Shown: positions 22,538 through 33,381, numbered from the stretch's first letter. The stretch: DNA of 64,000 nucleotides from Streptomyces sp. MMG1121 (GCF_001280015.1 NZ_LGDV01000001.1:124001-188000); one strand, 5' to 3'. Notes: a model not told the origin generated them from the sequence alone. Numbers and translations are program-made.

Positions 22538-23092
22538 ATGACTATGACGACTTCCGCAGCAGTTCCCACGGGATCCGAAGGCGCCATAACCGGCGGTGGC
22601 ACCGTCACGAACCGCCTGGTGGAGGCCAATCAGCGGTACGCCGCCGAGTTCGCCGACCCGGGCATGGACGCACGTCCCGTGCTCCGGGTCGCGGTCGTGG
22701 CCTGTATGGACGCCCGCCTCGACCTGCACAAGGCCCTCGGCCTGCAGCTCGGCGACTGCCACACCATCCGCAACGCGGGCGGCGTCGTCACCGACGACGT
22801 CATCCGCTCCCTGACCATCAGCCAGCGCGCGCTCGGCACCCGCAGCGTCGTCCTCATCCACCACACCGGCTGTGGCATGGAGTCCATCACCGAGGACTTC
22901 CGGCACGACCTGGAGATGGAGGTCGGCCAGCGACCGGCCTGGGCGGTGGAGTCCTTCCGGGACGTCGACCAGGACGTGCGCCAGTCCATGCAGCGCGTGC
23001 GCACCTCGCCGTTCCTGCTGCACACCGACGACGTACGCGGCTTCGTGTTCGACGTGCACACGGGTCTGCTGCGCGAGGTGGACCCGGTCTGA
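22538..23092 (+). CDS. beta-class carbonic anhydrase
   Basis: 184 aa from the ATG at 22538; ATG at 22544 and GTG at 22523 are in-frame alternatives and no start has an ideal ribosome site. The zinc motif C-M-D-A-R and the second pair H-H-T-G-C identify a beta-carbonic anhydrase, with Cys, Asp/water, His and Cys ligands. The compact length resembles the short mycobacterial Rv1284-type enzymes. It interconverts CO2 and bicarbonate in the cytosol. It is transcribed away from rsmH and shows no partner gene. Confidence 0.93.
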   Translation: MTMTTSAAVPTGSEGAITGGGTVTNRLVEANQRYAAEFADPGMDARPVLRVAVVACMDARLDLHKALGLQLGDCHTIRNAGGVVTDDVIRSLTISQRALGTRSVVLIHHTGCGMESITEDFRHDLEMEVGQRPAWAVESFRDVDQDVRQSMQRVRTSPFLLHTDDVRGFVFDVHTGLLREVDPV

Positions 23093-23350
23093 CCGGGCAC
23101 ACCGGCCGGCCGCCCCGAGAGCACGGCACTCCACCCGCCGTATCCGTATCGAAAACGAGGTCGGAAAAGCCGTAAGACCGACATCGTGCGGGCAGTTGTC
23201 CACAGGCGAGTGACACGAATCGGTAACGGCAGCAAGAATGCGGGGTGTGGCATCACGCGGAACCTTTCCCGTGTGGTGTCCGTGTTTCGGGGTGGGCCGG
23301 TTTCGCATCGCAGAGCGTCGGCCCGGAATGAACGGGCCGAGGAGGGCCGG

Positions 23351-24390
<1,040 letters not shown>

Positions 24391-24391
<1 letters not shown>

Positions 24392-25752
24392 TGAGCGCCG
24401 GGGGGACCGGACAGGCGGAGCCCGACCGCGGGGAGGCGGGCGGCGTCCGTACGGCCCTGGCGGGTCTCACGACGCGTGGCCGCTCCTTCCTGGCGGCCGG
24501 GATCGCCGCCGCGATCTGCGCGTACGTCCTCGGCCAGAGCGATCTGCTGCGGGTCGGCCTGCTGTTGGCCGTACTGCCCCTGCTCTGCGCGACGGTGCTC
24601 TACCGCACGCGCTACCGGGTGGCCGCCACCCGCCGGCTCGCCCCCGCGCGCGTGCCGGCCGGCAGCGAGGCCCGGGTGCATCTGCGCATGGACAACGTCT
24701 CGCGGCTGCCCACCGGTCTGCTGATGCTCCAGGACCGGGTCCCCTACGTCCTCGGGCCGCGCCCCCGGTTCGTGCTGGACCGCGTGGAGCCGGGCGGCCG
24801 CCGCGAGGTCTCCTACCGGGTCCGCTCCGACCTGCGCGGCCGCTATCCGCTGGGCCCGCTCCAGCTGCGGCTCACCGATCCCTTCGGGATGTGCGAACTG
24901 ACCCGCTCCTTCTCGGCGTTCGACACCCTCACGGTCATCCCGCGCGTGGAGCCCCTCGCCCCGGTCCGCTTCAGCGGCGAGGCCAAGGGCTACGGCGACG
25001 GGCGGCAGCGTTCGCTGGCCCTCGCCGGCGAGGACGACGTGATCCCGCGCGGCTACCGCTACGGCGACGACCTGCGCCGGGTGCACTGGCGGTCCACCGC
25101 GCGCTACGGCGAGCTGATGGTCCGCCGCGAGGAACAGCCCCGGCGCTCCCGGTGCACGGTCCTGCTGGACACCCGGGGCGGTGCCTACGAAGGCGCGGGC
25201 CCCGACTCGGCCTTCGAGTGGGCCGTCTCCGGCGCCGCCTCGGCGCTGGTCCACATGCTCGAACGCGGCTTCTCGGTACGGCTGCTGACCGACGGCGGCA
25301 GTGCGGTGCCCGGCGAGGGCGGCGACGGGTTCGCGGGCAGCGGCCCGGAGACCGCCGACGCGGCCGGGCTGATGATGGACACCCTCGCGGTGATCGACCA
25401 CTCCGACGGCACGGGCCTGTCCCGGGCCTACGACGTGCTGCGCGGTGGCAACGAGGGGCTGCTGGTGGCCTTCCTGGGCGATCTGGACGAGGAGCAGGCC
25501 ACGACGGTCGCCAAGATGAGCCGGCGCAGCGGCGGTGCCGTCGCCTTCGTGCTCGACCCGGACACCTGGGTGCGCGAGACGACCGACGTGCCCCGGCCGG
25601 GCGACCGGCACACGGAGCGGCTGCGCCTGTTGCGCGAGGCGGGCTGGACGGCGCTGAGCGTGCCGCGCGGCGCCTCGCTGAACGCGCTGTGGCAGCAGGC
25701 GGACCGCGAGCGTTCGGGTCTGGCCGCGGTGAGCGGGGAGGCGATGGGATGA
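24391..25752 (+). CDS. DUF58 domain-containing protein
   Basis: 453 aa. Two TM segments lie near the N-terminus (about 31-70, FLAAGIAAAICAYVLG and LLLAVLPLLCATVLY). The DUF58 core motif (GYGDGRQRSLALAGEDDVIPRGYRYGDDLRRVHWRSTA region, roughly 195-230) is clear, followed by a von Willebrand-like fold (TVLLDTRGG). DUF58 proteins partner with MoxR ATPases; the substrate is unknown. The stop overlaps the next start as ATGA, so translation is coupled with the transglutaminase gene. A GTG one codon upstream (24388) is an alternative start. Confidence 0.93.
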
Positions 25753-28133
25753 GCGGGCGGGCACGACTGGCACTGTGCGCCGCGGCGGCCACGCTGATGG
25801 TCTCCTGCGCGCTGCTGCCGCTGGTGGCCGAGCCGACGTGGCTGCTGCAGCTGGTGCCACTGGTGGCCGTACAGACGGGGGTGGGCGCGGCGGCCCGCCG
25901 GGTGCCGCTCGGCCGTCCGCTGACGGTGATCGCGCAGGCGCTGGTCACCCTGGTCATGCTGACCCTGGTCTTCGCGCGCCAGCACGCGATCATCGGACTG
26001 ATCCCCGGCCCGGACGCCTTCCGGTATCTCTCCGACCTGCTCCAGCAGGGCTCCAACGACGTCAGCGAGTACGCGATACCGGCTCCGCTCACCGCCGGCA
26101 TCAAGCTGATGCTGATCGGCGGTGTCCTGGTCATCGGCCTGCTGGTGGACACGCTCGCGGTGACCTTCCGCAGCGCGGCCCCGGCCGGACTGCCACTGCT
26201 CGCGCTGTACTCGGTGGCCGCCGGGCTGTCCGACGGCGGAGCCGACTGGCTGTGGTTCCTGGTGGCGGCGGCCGGCTATCTGATGCTGCTGCTCGCCGAG
26301 GGCCGGGACCGGCTGGCGCAGTGGGGCCGGGTCTTCGGCGGCGGGCCCCGCTCCCCCGGCGCCCCGGACGGCGGTGCGGTGGCCCCGGTGCGCACCGGAC
26401 GCCGGATCGGAGCGGTCGCGCTCGGGGTGGCCCTGCTGGTGCCGCTCGCCCTGCCCGCGATGAGCGGCGGCCTGCTGGACCCCGCCGGCAGCGGGGTGGG
26501 CGCGGGCAACGGCGACGGGGGCACGATCTCGGCGGTCAATCCGCTGGTGTCGCTGCGCGACAGTCTGAACACGGACAACGACCGCCAGGTGCTGTCCCTG
26601 AAGACCAGCGCGAACGACGTCTCGGACCTGTATCTGCGGATCGTCTCCCTGGACGACTTCGACGGCACCACCTGGAAACCGGCGCAACGGCGCATCGTCG
26701 GCGTGCCGAACACGTTTCCCACGCCCATCGGCCTGGACGCGCACGTCAAGCGCGCCGCGGTGACGACGACGATCTCGGCGGCGGACTGGTACGCCCAGGA
26801 CTGGCTGCCGATGCCGTACCCGCCGAGCGGTGTGAAGGTCGCGGGCCGCTGGCGCTACGAGCCGGTCGGCATGACCCTCGTCGGTGACCACGGCCAGAAC
26901 ACGCGCGGTGAGACGTACCAGGTGACCAGCCTGGACGTGCAACCGACCGCGGAACAGCTGGCCTCCGCACCGGAGCCGCCGGCGGCCCTGAAGCGCGAGT
27001 ACACGCAGGTGCCGTCCGCACTGCCGAAGGTGGTGGCCAGCACCGCCCGACAGATCACCGCGGGCGCGCGCAATCACTACGAGGAAGCGGTCAAGCTCCA
27101 GGACTACTTCGCGGTCACGGGCGGCTTCCAGTACGACACCCAGGTGCAGGTCGGCCGCGGGCCCGAGGCCATCGCGAACTTCCTGAAGAAGAAGCAGGGC
27201 TTCTGCGTCCACTTCTCCTTCGCCATGGCGGCGATGGCCCGCACGCTCGGCATCCCGGCCCGGGTCGCGGTGGGCTTCGCCCCGGGTACTCCGCAGGCCG
27301 ACGGCACGGTCACGGTGAACCAGAAGGACGCGCACGCCTGGCCCGAGCTGTACTTCGAGGGCGTGGGCTGGACCCGCTTCGAACCGACTCCGACCCGGGG
27401 CACCACGCCGTCGTACACCCAGTCGAACACGCCCGGCACCTCGCTGCCGGACCAGGGGCTGCCGTCGCACCAGGCGTCGACGGCGCCGTCGACGGCGGCC
27501 TCCTCCAGCGAGAGCTGCACGCCCGAGTCGGTCAGGCAGAAGGGCTGCGAGACGGCGTCCGCCGCGGCGGCCCTGCACAGCGGCGGCGGGGACGCGGGCC
27601 CGTGGTGGGCCCTGCTGATCGGGCTGGCCGGGCTCGTGGTGCTGACCGTTCCGCTGTCGCCGCTGCTGTGGCGGGCGCGGGTGCGGTCGGTGCGGCTGGG
27701 GGCGCACGCCCGGACCGAGGAGGGCGCGGCGGCGCACACCCTGGCCGCCTGGCAGGAGCTGACGGACAGCGCCTGGGACCACGGCGTCGTGCCGGACGAG
27801 TCGCTGACCGCGCGTGGAGCGGCCGACCGGATCGTCCGGCTCGGCGAACTGGACCCGGCGGCCGGTGCCGCGGTGCACCGGGTGGCGGACGCGGTGGAGC
27901 AGGTGCTGTACGCACCCCGGCCGCGCCCGGCGGCGGGTACGGCGGAGGATGTGCGCCGGGTGATCGAGGGGCTGCGCGGCGCCGCCGGCACGGGTACGCG
28001 GCTGCGGGCGCTGTTCCTGCCCCGCTCGTCGGTGCGGGTGCTGTGGGCGCTGTCGGCCCGCTGGTCGGTGCTCCGGGCCAGGGTGGCAGCGGTGAAGCCA
28101 CGCCTGCGCCGGCCGTCGGAGCAGCAGGGCTGA
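25749..28133 (+). CDS. membrane transglutaminase-like (DUF3488/TgpA-type) protein
   Basis: 794 aa. Six or so N-terminal TM segments (to about residue 245) are followed by a large outer domain containing the transglutaminase-like core: KKKQGFCVHFSFAMAAMARTLG (Cys), DAHAWPELYFEG (His) and WTRFEPTP. One more TM (about 620-642) precedes a C-terminal DUF4129-like region. With MoxR and DUF58 it forms the widespread three-gene unit resembling TgpA loci; the acyl donor and acceptor are unknown, but a peptide or cell-wall target outside the membrane is plausible. A strong terminator follows 20 nt downstream. Confidence 0.94.
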   Translation: MSGRARLALCAAAATLMVSCALLPLVAEPTWLLQLVPLVAVQTGVGAAARRVPLGRPLTVIAQALVTLVMLTLVFARQHAIIGLIPGPDAFRYLSDLLQQGSNDVSEYAIPAPLTAGIKLMLIGGVLVIGLLVDTLAVTFRSAAPAGLPLLALYSVAAGLSDGGADWLWFLVAAAGYLMLLLAEGRDRLAQWGRVFGGGPRSPGAPDGGAVAPVRTGRRIGAVALGVALLVPLALPAMSGGLLDPAGSGVGAGNGDGGTISAVNPLVSLRDSLNTDNDRQVLSLKTSANDVSDLYLRIVSLDDFDGTTWKPAQRRIVGVPNTFPTPIGLDAHVKRAAVTTTISAADWYAQDWLPMPYPPSGVKVAGRWRYEPVGMTLVGDHGQNTRGETYQVTSLDVQPTAEQLASAPEPPAALKREYTQVPSALPKVVASTARQITAGARNHYEEAVKLQDYFAVTGGFQYDTQVQVGRGPEAIANFLKKKQGFCVHFSFAMAAMARTLGIPARVAVGFAPGTPQADGTVTVNQKDAHAWPELYFEGVGWTRFEPTPTRGTTPSYTQSNTPGTSLPDQGLPSHQASTAPSTAASSSESCTPESVRQKGCETASAAAALHSGGGDAGPWWALLIGLAGLVVLTVPLSPLLWRARVRSVRLGAHARTEEGAAAHTLAAWQELTDSAWDHGVVPDESLTARGAADRIVRLGELDPAAGAAVHRVADAVEQVLYAPRPRPAAGTAEDVRRVIEGLRGAAGTGTRLRALFLPRSSVRVLWALSARWSVLRARVAAVKPRLRRPSEQQG

Positions 28134-28153
28134 GACAACGGTGGGGACACGAT

Positions 28154-28192
28154 GTGTGAGGGGCGACCACCGGTGGTGGTCGCCCCTCACAC
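28154..28192. terminator. terminator hairpin between the convergent transglutaminase and DUF3040 genes
   Basis: A perfect 18-bp stem (GTGTGAGGGGCGACCACC with its complement) has a 3-nt loop, placed between two converging genes; it can serve both strands. Confidence 0.9.
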
Positions 28193-28226
28193 GTCGTCTG
28201 TGGCGTCCGCGGAAACCGCCGGACGG

Positions 28227-28610
28227 CTAGTGACCCTGTTCGTCCCGGCGGCGCTGCCAGCGCTCCTCGATCCGGTCCATCATGGAGCGCTTGGGACGCG
28301 CCTGCCGACGGACGGCACCTGCGGGCTGCTCGCCCGGTTTCGGAGCCTTGCGCCAGCCGGTGACGGCGAGCACGGCGCAACCCAGCATGACGAGGAAACC
28401 CACCACGCTGACCCAGATCAGCTGCGCGACCATTCCGGCCATGAGGAGCGCGATACCTACGAGAAAGCCTGCGACCGCCTGGTAGACCCGACGCCGGGTG
28501 TACGTGCGCAGTCCGCTTCCCTCAAGCGCCGACGCGAACTTGGGATCTTCGGCGTACAGCGCTCGCTCCATTTGCTCGAGCATGCGCTGCTCGTGCTCCG
28601 AGAGCGGCAC
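28227..28610 (-). CDS. DUF3040 membrane protein
   Basis: 127 aa, GTG start with GGAGG 5 nt upstream. The N-terminal block MPLSEHEQRMLEQMERALYAEDPKFA is the DUF3040 signature. Two TM segments (about 42-61 and 66-85) and a basic C-terminal tail follow. Function unknown; actinobacteria-specific and commonly found near the dcw cluster. It is transcribed toward the preceding operon and is probably monocistronic. Confidence 0.93.
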   Translation of the reverse strand: MPLSEHEQRMLEQMERALYAEDPKFASALEGSGLRTYTRRRVYQAVAGFLVGIALLMAGMVAQLIWVSVVGFLVMLGCAVLAVTGWRKAPKPGEQPAGAVRRQARPKRSMMDRIEERWQRRRDEQGH

Positions 28611-28659
28611 GGAGTCCTCCTCATCGTGCAGTCGCCGGGGCGACCCGGGGGGTCCCTTC

Positions 28660-28687
28660 AGGATAGGCAGGGAATCGCCCCCGTGAA
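28660..28687 (-). promoter_or_regulatory. candidate promoter of the DUF3040 gene
   Basis: Minus-strand -35 TTCACG (28682-28687), 16-nt spacer, -10 TATCCT (28660-28665), about 50 nt upstream of the GTG. Moderate match only. Confidence 0.45.
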
Positions 28688-28887
28688 ACCCGCCCCTCTA
28701 CGCCAATTGGCCAACCGGAGTCCGGCATGACTGTCCCGGCTCGCTGAGGCTTCCATTCCCCTGCGGCCGACCCGTCATGCCGGGTGGTGCACCTCGATCA
28801 TACGGCGCAAACCCCTCGATCGGGGGTCTTGTGTCGTACTCCATCCGCCCTCGATGCCCTGATCAGCGGTGGGTCCCGGCAGTTCGC

Positions 28888-29658
28888 TCAGGACCTGGCG
28901 GCACCCGGCGTCTCGCCGAGCACGTGCAGCTGGGTGGCGACGGAGTGGAACGCGGGCAACTCGGCCGCGGTGGCCTCCAGCTTGAGCAGCGCGTCGAGGG
29001 CGCCGGGCTCGGTGTCCACCAGGACGCCGGGGACGAGGTCGGCGAAGACCCGCACGCCGTGCACGGCGCCGACGGTCAGGCCCGCGCCCTCGACCAGAGC
29101 GGTGAGCTGCTCGGCGGTGAACCGGTGCGGCATCGGGTCGCCGCTGCCCCAGCGGCCGTCGGGGTCCTGGAGCGCCTGGCGGGCCTCGGTGAAGTGGCCG
29201 GCGAGGGCGCGGGCGAGCACGGCGCCGCCGAGGCCGGCGGCGAGCAGGCTGAGGATGCCCTCCGCGCGCAGTGCGGCGACGGCGTTGCGCAGGCCCTCGG
29301 CCGGGTCGTCGACGTACTCCAGGACGCCATGGCACAGCACGGCGTCGTAGCCGCCGCGCTCGACCACGTCGAACAGGCCGTGCGCATCGCCCTGGACGCC
29401 CCGGACCCGCTCGGCGACGCCGGCCTCGGCGGCCCGGCGCTCCAGTGCGAACAGCGCGTTCGGACTGGGGTCGACCACGGTGACGCGGTGGCCGAGCCGG
29501 GCGAGGGGTACGGCGAAGTTGCCGCTGCCGCCTCCGGTGTCGAGGACGTCCAGCGCGTCCCGTCCCGTGGCCTTGACCCGGCGGTCGAGGGCGTCCTGGA
29601 GGACCTCCCAGACCACGGCGGTACGAAGAGAGGCGCGAGGGCGCAAGGGGTCCGACAC
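28888..29658 (-). CDS. class I SAM-dependent methyltransferase
   Basis: 256 aa, GTG start with GAGGAG about 10 nt upstream. Motif I is LDVLDTGGGSGNFAVPLARLG; motif II/acidic VTVVDPSPNAL and motif IV AVLCHGVLEYVDDP follow the UbiE/CmoA-like layout. The substrate cannot be told from sequence. It lies downstream of the HEPN gene on the same strand, but a terminator-like hairpin separates them, so it probably has its own promoter. Confidence 0.9.
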   Translation of the reverse strand: MSDPLRPRASLRTAVVWEVLQDALDRRVKATGRDALDVLDTGGGSGNFAVPLARLGHRVTVVDPSPNALFALERRAAEAGVAERVRGVQGDAHGLFDVVERGGYDAVLCHGVLEYVDDPAEGLRNAVAALRAEGILSLLAAGLGGAVLARALAGHFTEARQALQDPDGRWGSGDPMPHRFTAEQLTALVEGAGLTVGAVHGVRVFADLVPGVLVDTEPGALDALLKLEATAAELPAFHSVATQLHVLGETPGAARS

Positions 29659-29716
29659 GGCAGTTGACTCCTCGGCAGGCGAAAGGCTTCAGGCGATCTC
29701 CACCCTATTGCCTTCG

Positions 29717-29751
29717 GTGCCGTACCCGGTCATCGCGGCCGGGTACGGCAC
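29717..29751 (-). terminator. terminator after the HEPN gene
   Basis: A perfect 13-bp stem GTGCCGTACCCGG / CCGGGTACGGCAC with a 9-nt loop, 64 nt beyond the stop of the minus-strand gene at 29815. Confidence 0.8.
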
Positions 29752-29814
29752 GCTGCGTCTCGGCCGACGCACGACCGCTGCGGTCGTCCGCCTCCGGGAC
29801 GCTACGGCCCGTGG

Positions 29815-30384
29815 TCAGCCCGTGTCCGGAAGCTCACCTCGCGCTCTCGGGCCGGCCGTCTCCCGGGTCTCCACCGCGTCGCTGCGAGGCTGGGGCAGGA
29901 CGGGCTGGAGGACGAGCATCCGCTCCACGATGCGCAGGAACATCCCCGCGTCGCGTATCAGGTCGTCGGCGTCGCGCTGTCCGGCGGCGCCCTGGATGCC
30001 GGCCTCGGCGCGGGCGCGACGGGCGGCACCGGAGGCGAACAGCGCGCTCCACTCGGTCAGTTCGGGGGCGATCTCGGGCAGCACCTCCCAGGCGCTGCGG
30101 ATCCTGGCGCGGCGTCGCGGGTTGGTCTCGGGCCGGCCCCGGGCGGCGAGCACGGCGGCGGCGGTGCGCAGGGCGGCGAGGTGGGCCGTCGCATAGCGCT
30201 CGTTCGGCGTTTCCAGGACGGCGGTCTCCTCCAGGCCGGCGCGGGCCTGGGCGAGCAGGTCGAGGACGGCGGGCGGGGCCGTGGTCCGGCGCAGCACGGG
30301 GTGCACGTCGCTCGCCGGGCCGGTCAGTGAGGGGGCAGGGCCGGTGGTGCGGCGCCGGCGGGCGGCGGCGGACGGATTGGCCAT
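29815..30384 (-). CDS. SAV_6107-family HEPN-domain protein
   Basis: 189 aa; ATG preceded by AGGAGGT. After an Arg-rich tail the predicted all-helical core (about 30-150) includes [40 protein letters not shown], matching the actinobacterial SAV_6107-type HEPN family as I recall it. HEPN domains are often RNases or nucleotidyltransferase partners, but the RNase motif Rx4-6H is not evident, and no partner toxin or antitoxin gene adjoins. A chromosomal core function is more likely than a toxin-antitoxin pair. Divergent from the ABC/YhgE operon. Confidence 0.75.
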   Translation of the reverse strand: MANPSAAARRRRTTGPAPSLTGPASDVHPVLRRTTAPPAVLDLLAQARAGLEETAVLETPNERYATAHLAALRTAAAVLAARGRPETNPRRRARIRSAWEVLPEIAPELTEWSALFASGAARRARAEAGIQGAAGQRDADDLIRDAGMFLRIVERMLVLQPVLPQPRSDAVETRETAGPRARGELPDTG

Positions 30385-30474
30385 GACGAACCTCCTGTCG
30401 TCTGGGTGACGGCACAGGTGCCGTATGTGCCCATCGTGAGGTATGGCACTGACAATCCGTTCTGACCTGGGGTT

Positions 30475-30504
30475 TTGCCTCGATCGTAGGTTCGGGAGTA
30501 TTTT
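30475..30504 (+). promoter_or_regulatory. candidate promoter of the ABC-like/YhgE operon
   Basis: -35 TTGCCT (30475-30480), 18-nt spacer, -10 TATTTT (30499-30504). Transcription would start near 30511, inside the TetR-type palindrome, and about 35 nt before the GTG start. Confidence 0.55.
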
Positions 30505-30507
30505 TGC

Positions 30508-30521
30508 ACTGACCAGTCAGT
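30508..30521. promoter_or_regulatory. TetR-type operator palindrome
   Basis: ACTGACCAGTCAGT is symmetric at 12 of 14 positions and has the TGAC/GTCA spacing typical of operators bound by AcrR/TetR-like repressors. It covers the predicted transcription start. The TetR gene three genes downstream is the natural candidate to bind it. Confidence 0.6.
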
Positions 30522-30545
30522 TCAATAAATGCCGATCAGGCAGGG

Positions 30546-31310
30546 GTGCTTGTGGACGGCGTGGACGTCACGGCCGGGGGCCTCGGGCTCAAGGGACCGC
30601 GGGGGTGGGCCTTTCGCGGCGTCGCTCTCGACGCACGGCCCGGCTCGCTCATCGCGATCGAGGGACCGTCCGGCTCCGGCCGCACGTGTCTCCTCCTCGC
30701 GCTCACCGGGCGGATGAAGCCCACCGAGGGAACGGCCACCGTCGGCGGGCTCGCGCTCCCCCGCCACATGGCCGCGCTGCGCCGGATCAGCGCGGTGGCC
30801 AACGTGGCCGGGGTGACCGACCTGGAGCCGGCCCTGACCGTCGGCGAGCACCTGCGCGAACGCGCGCTGCTGCAGAGCCGGTTCGGCGACTCCCTGCGCG
30901 AACTGCTGCGCCCCCGCGCGCAGCGCGTGCACGAGGCCCGGCTGCGCGTCGACGCGGCGCTGGCCGCCGCCGGACTCGACCTCGAGACACTGCCCAAGGG
31001 CTCCCGGACGGCCGTGCGCGACCTGGAACGGCCTCAGGAACTGCGCCTGTCCATCGCGTTGGCCCTCCTCGGCCGGCCCGGACTGCTCGGCGTCGACGAC
31101 ATCGACCTGAAGCTCTCGGACACCGAGCGCGCCGAGGCCTGGGACCTGCTGCGCTCCCTCACGCGCGCGGGGACGACGGTGGCGGTCGTCTGCCGCACCG
31201 CGCCCGCGGACTGCGTCGTCGTACGGACCGGGCCGGACGACGACGAGGCAGAGGCCTCCAAGAGCGACGAGAAGAGCGACCCCAAGGAGGAATCCGATGC
31301 GCTCGCCTAG
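30546..31310 (+). CDS. ABC-transporter-like ATPase with degenerate motifs
   Basis: 254 aa; GTG start at 30546 (a second GTG at 30552 is possible). The overall ABC fold is recognisable, with P-loop GPSGSGRT, Q-loop region and Walker B. However, the invariant Walker-A lysine is Arg, the LSGGQ signature is replaced by an ERPQELRLS stretch, and Walker B reads LLGVDDID with Asp in the catalytic Glu place. Hydrolysis is therefore doubtful; it may act as a regulatory or binding partner of the YhgE-like protein whose start it overlaps by 14 nt. The C-terminal 20 residues are Asp/Glu/Lys/Ser rich. Confidence 0.8.
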   Translation: MLVDGVDVTAGGLGLKGPRGWAFRGVALDARPGSLIAIEGPSGSGRTCLLLALTGRMKPTEGTATVGGLALPRHMAALRRISAVANVAGVTDLEPALTVGEHLRERALLQSRFGDSLRELLRPRAQRVHEARLRVDAALAAAGLDLETLPKGSRTAVRDLERPQELRLSIALALLGRPGLLGVDDIDLKLSDTERAEAWDLLRSLTRAGTTVAVVCRTAPADCVVVRTGPDDDEAEASKSDEKSDPKEESDALA

Positions 31311-33381
31311 GCTGGCCGCGCTCGAGCTGAGGCGCTTCGGACGCGGGAAGCTGCCGCGCGCCGCCCTGGTCGCGCTGCTCGTGCTGCCCCTGCTCTACGG
31401 CGCCCTCTACCTGTGGTCCTTCTGGGACCCGTACGGCCGCCTGGACCGTATCCCGGTGGCCCTGGTCAACGACGACAAGGGCGCCACGGCGAGCGGGAAG
31501 GACATCACGGCCGGCAACGACATCGTCGCGGGGCTGCGCGACAGCCGGACCTTCGACTGGCACGAGGTGAGCGACGAGGAGGCCCGCAAGGGCGTCGAGG
31601 ACGGCACCTACTACCTTTCACTGACCATGCCGGCCGACTTCAGCAGCCGGATCGCGTCCAGTTCGGGCGGCTCGCCCGAGACCGGCGCCCTGCGGGTGCG
31701 CACGAACGACGCGAACAACTACATCGTCGGCCAGATCTCCCGGACCGTCTTCAACGAGGTGCGCTCGGCCGCCTCCACCAAGGCCTCCCGCACCTTCCTG
31801 GACAAGATCTTCGTCTCCTTCTCCGACATCCACGGCAAGACCGTCACGGCCGCCGAGGGCGCCGACCGGCTGAACACCGGCATCGGCAAGGCGGAGAAGG
31901 GCTCCAAGGACCTCGCCGACGGGCTGAAGGACGCCAAGAACGGCAGCGGCGACCTCGCGAAGGGCCTGAAGAAGCTGAACACGGGTGCCGGAGACCTCGA
32001 GGACGGGTCGCGGCGGGTCGCCGACGGCACACAGGCACTCGCCGACAAGGTCAACGGTGTCGACGCCGCGACCGGCCCGTACCTGAAGGGCAACGAGAAG
32101 ACCATCGGGGACACCGCCCGGCTGGTCTCCGACTCGGCGAAGACCGTCAAGGACAACCTCGACGTCCTGATGAAGCTCGCGCCCGCCGCCGACACGACCG
32201 CGCACGCCTCCTCGGCCGTCATGGACAGGATCTACCAGGACCGCTGCGAGGGTGCCGCCCTCCCCGACCCGGCCTGCCCGGACCTCAAACGGGCCAGGAC
32301 GGCCGCCGCCGAGGTGGCCACCGTCGCCGACGACCTCGACACGCTCGTCGCCGACCAGAACGGCGACCTGAAGACCATGCGGGCCAACCTCGGCACGCTG
32401 CAGAAGCAGGCGGACGCCCTCGCCGAACGCGCGCCGTACCTCGACAAGGACGTCGCCGACGCCGTCAAGAAGGTCAACGAGCTGAACGACGGTGCGCAGA
32501 AGGTCGCCGCCGGCGCCGAGAAGCTGCACACCGGCCTCGGCACCGCACGGACCGGCGCGACCACCCTGGACCAGGGCATCGGTACGGCCTCCTCGGGCGC
32601 CCAGACCCTGAGCGGCGGCATGTACAAGCTCTCCGACGGTTCCGGGAGGCTCGCCGGCGGGCTGCACGACGGCGCGAAGAAGATCCCGGACTACGACAAG
32701 CGGGAGCGCGACGCGCGCACCGGCGTGATGGCCGACCCGGTCCAACTCGCCTCCCACGACCTGCACAAGGCGCCGAACTACGGCACCGGGTTCGCCCCGT
32801 ACTTCATCCCGCTGTCCCTCTGGGTGGGCGCGATGGTGGCCTACATGCTGATCCAGCCGCTCAACCGGCGCGCCCTGTCGGCCGGTTCGCCGGCCTGGCG
32901 GATCGCCCTGGCCGGCTGGCTGCCGGTGGCCGCCGTGGGCGTGCTCCAGGTGTCCGCGCTGATGGCCGTGCTGCACTGGGCGATCGGTCTGCAGATGCTG
33001 CACGCGGCCGGCACGATCGGCTTCCTGTTCCTCGTCACGGCGTGCTTCGCGGCGATCGTGCAGTGGCTGAACGCCCGCTTCGGCGCGGCGGGCCGGATCC
33101 TGGTGCTCGCGCTGCTGATGCTCCAGCTGACCTCGGCGGGCGGCACGTACCCCGTGCAGACCAGCCCGGGCTTCTTCAACGCGATCCATCCGTTCCTGCC
33201 GATGAGCTACATCGTGGAGGCACTGCGCCGGCTGATCACGGGCGGCGGGCTGGGCCCGGTGTGGCAGGCGTGCGCCGTACTGGCCGCGTTCACGGCGGGC
33301 GCGCTCGCCCTGACCGCCCTCGCGGCCCGGCGCCGCCAGGTGTGGACGCTGGACCGGCTGCACCCGGAGCTGAGCCTGTGA
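31297..33381 (+). CDS. YhgE/Pip family membrane protein (ABC-2 type)
   Basis: 694 aa, AAGGAGG 6 nt before ATG. One TM at residues 25-45 is followed by a roughly 450-residue outer domain with repeated heptads (LNTGIGKAEKGSKDLADGL, GDLAKGLKKLN, GAGDLEDGSRRVADG) giving coiled coils as in phage-infection protein. About five TM segments cover residues 505-680. This is the YhgE/Pip domain architecture related to ABC-2 permeases; mycobacterial MmpL-independent or type VII-associated export has been suggested for relatives, but the cargo is unknown. It forms an operon with the degenerate ATPase upstream and the TetR gene downstream. Confidence 0.9.
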   Translation: MRSPRLAALELRRFGRGKLPRAALVALLVLPLLYGALYLWSFWDPYGRLDRIPVALVNDDKGATASGKDITAGNDIVAGLRDSRTFDWHEVSDEEARKGVEDGTYYLSLTMPADFSSRIASSSGGSPETGALRVRTNDANNYIVGQISRTVFNEVRSAASTKASRTFLDKIFVSFSDIHGKTVTAAEGADRLNTGIGKAEKGSKDLADGLKDAKNGSGDLAKGLKKLNTGAGDLEDGSRRVADGTQALADKVNGVDAATGPYLKGNEKTIGDTARLVSDSAKTVKDNLDVLMKLAPAADTTAHASSAVMDRIYQDRCEGAALPDPACPDLKRARTAAAEVATVADDLDTLVADQNGDLKTMRANLGTLQKQADALAERAPYLDKDVADAVKKVNELNDGAQKVAAGAEKLHTGLGTARTGATTLDQGIGTASSGAQTLSGGMYKLSDGSGRLAGGLHDGAKKIPDYDKRERDARTGVMADPVQLASHDLHKAPNYGTGFAPYFIPLSLWVGAMVAYMLIQPLNRRALSAGSPAWRIALAGWLPVAAVGVLQVSALMAVLHWAIGLQMLHAAGTIGFLFLVTACFAAIVQWLNARFGAAGRILVLALLMLQLTSAGGTYPVQTSPGFFNAIHPFLPMSYIVEALRRLITGGGLGPVWQACAVLAAFTAGALALTALAARRRQVWTLDRLHPELSL

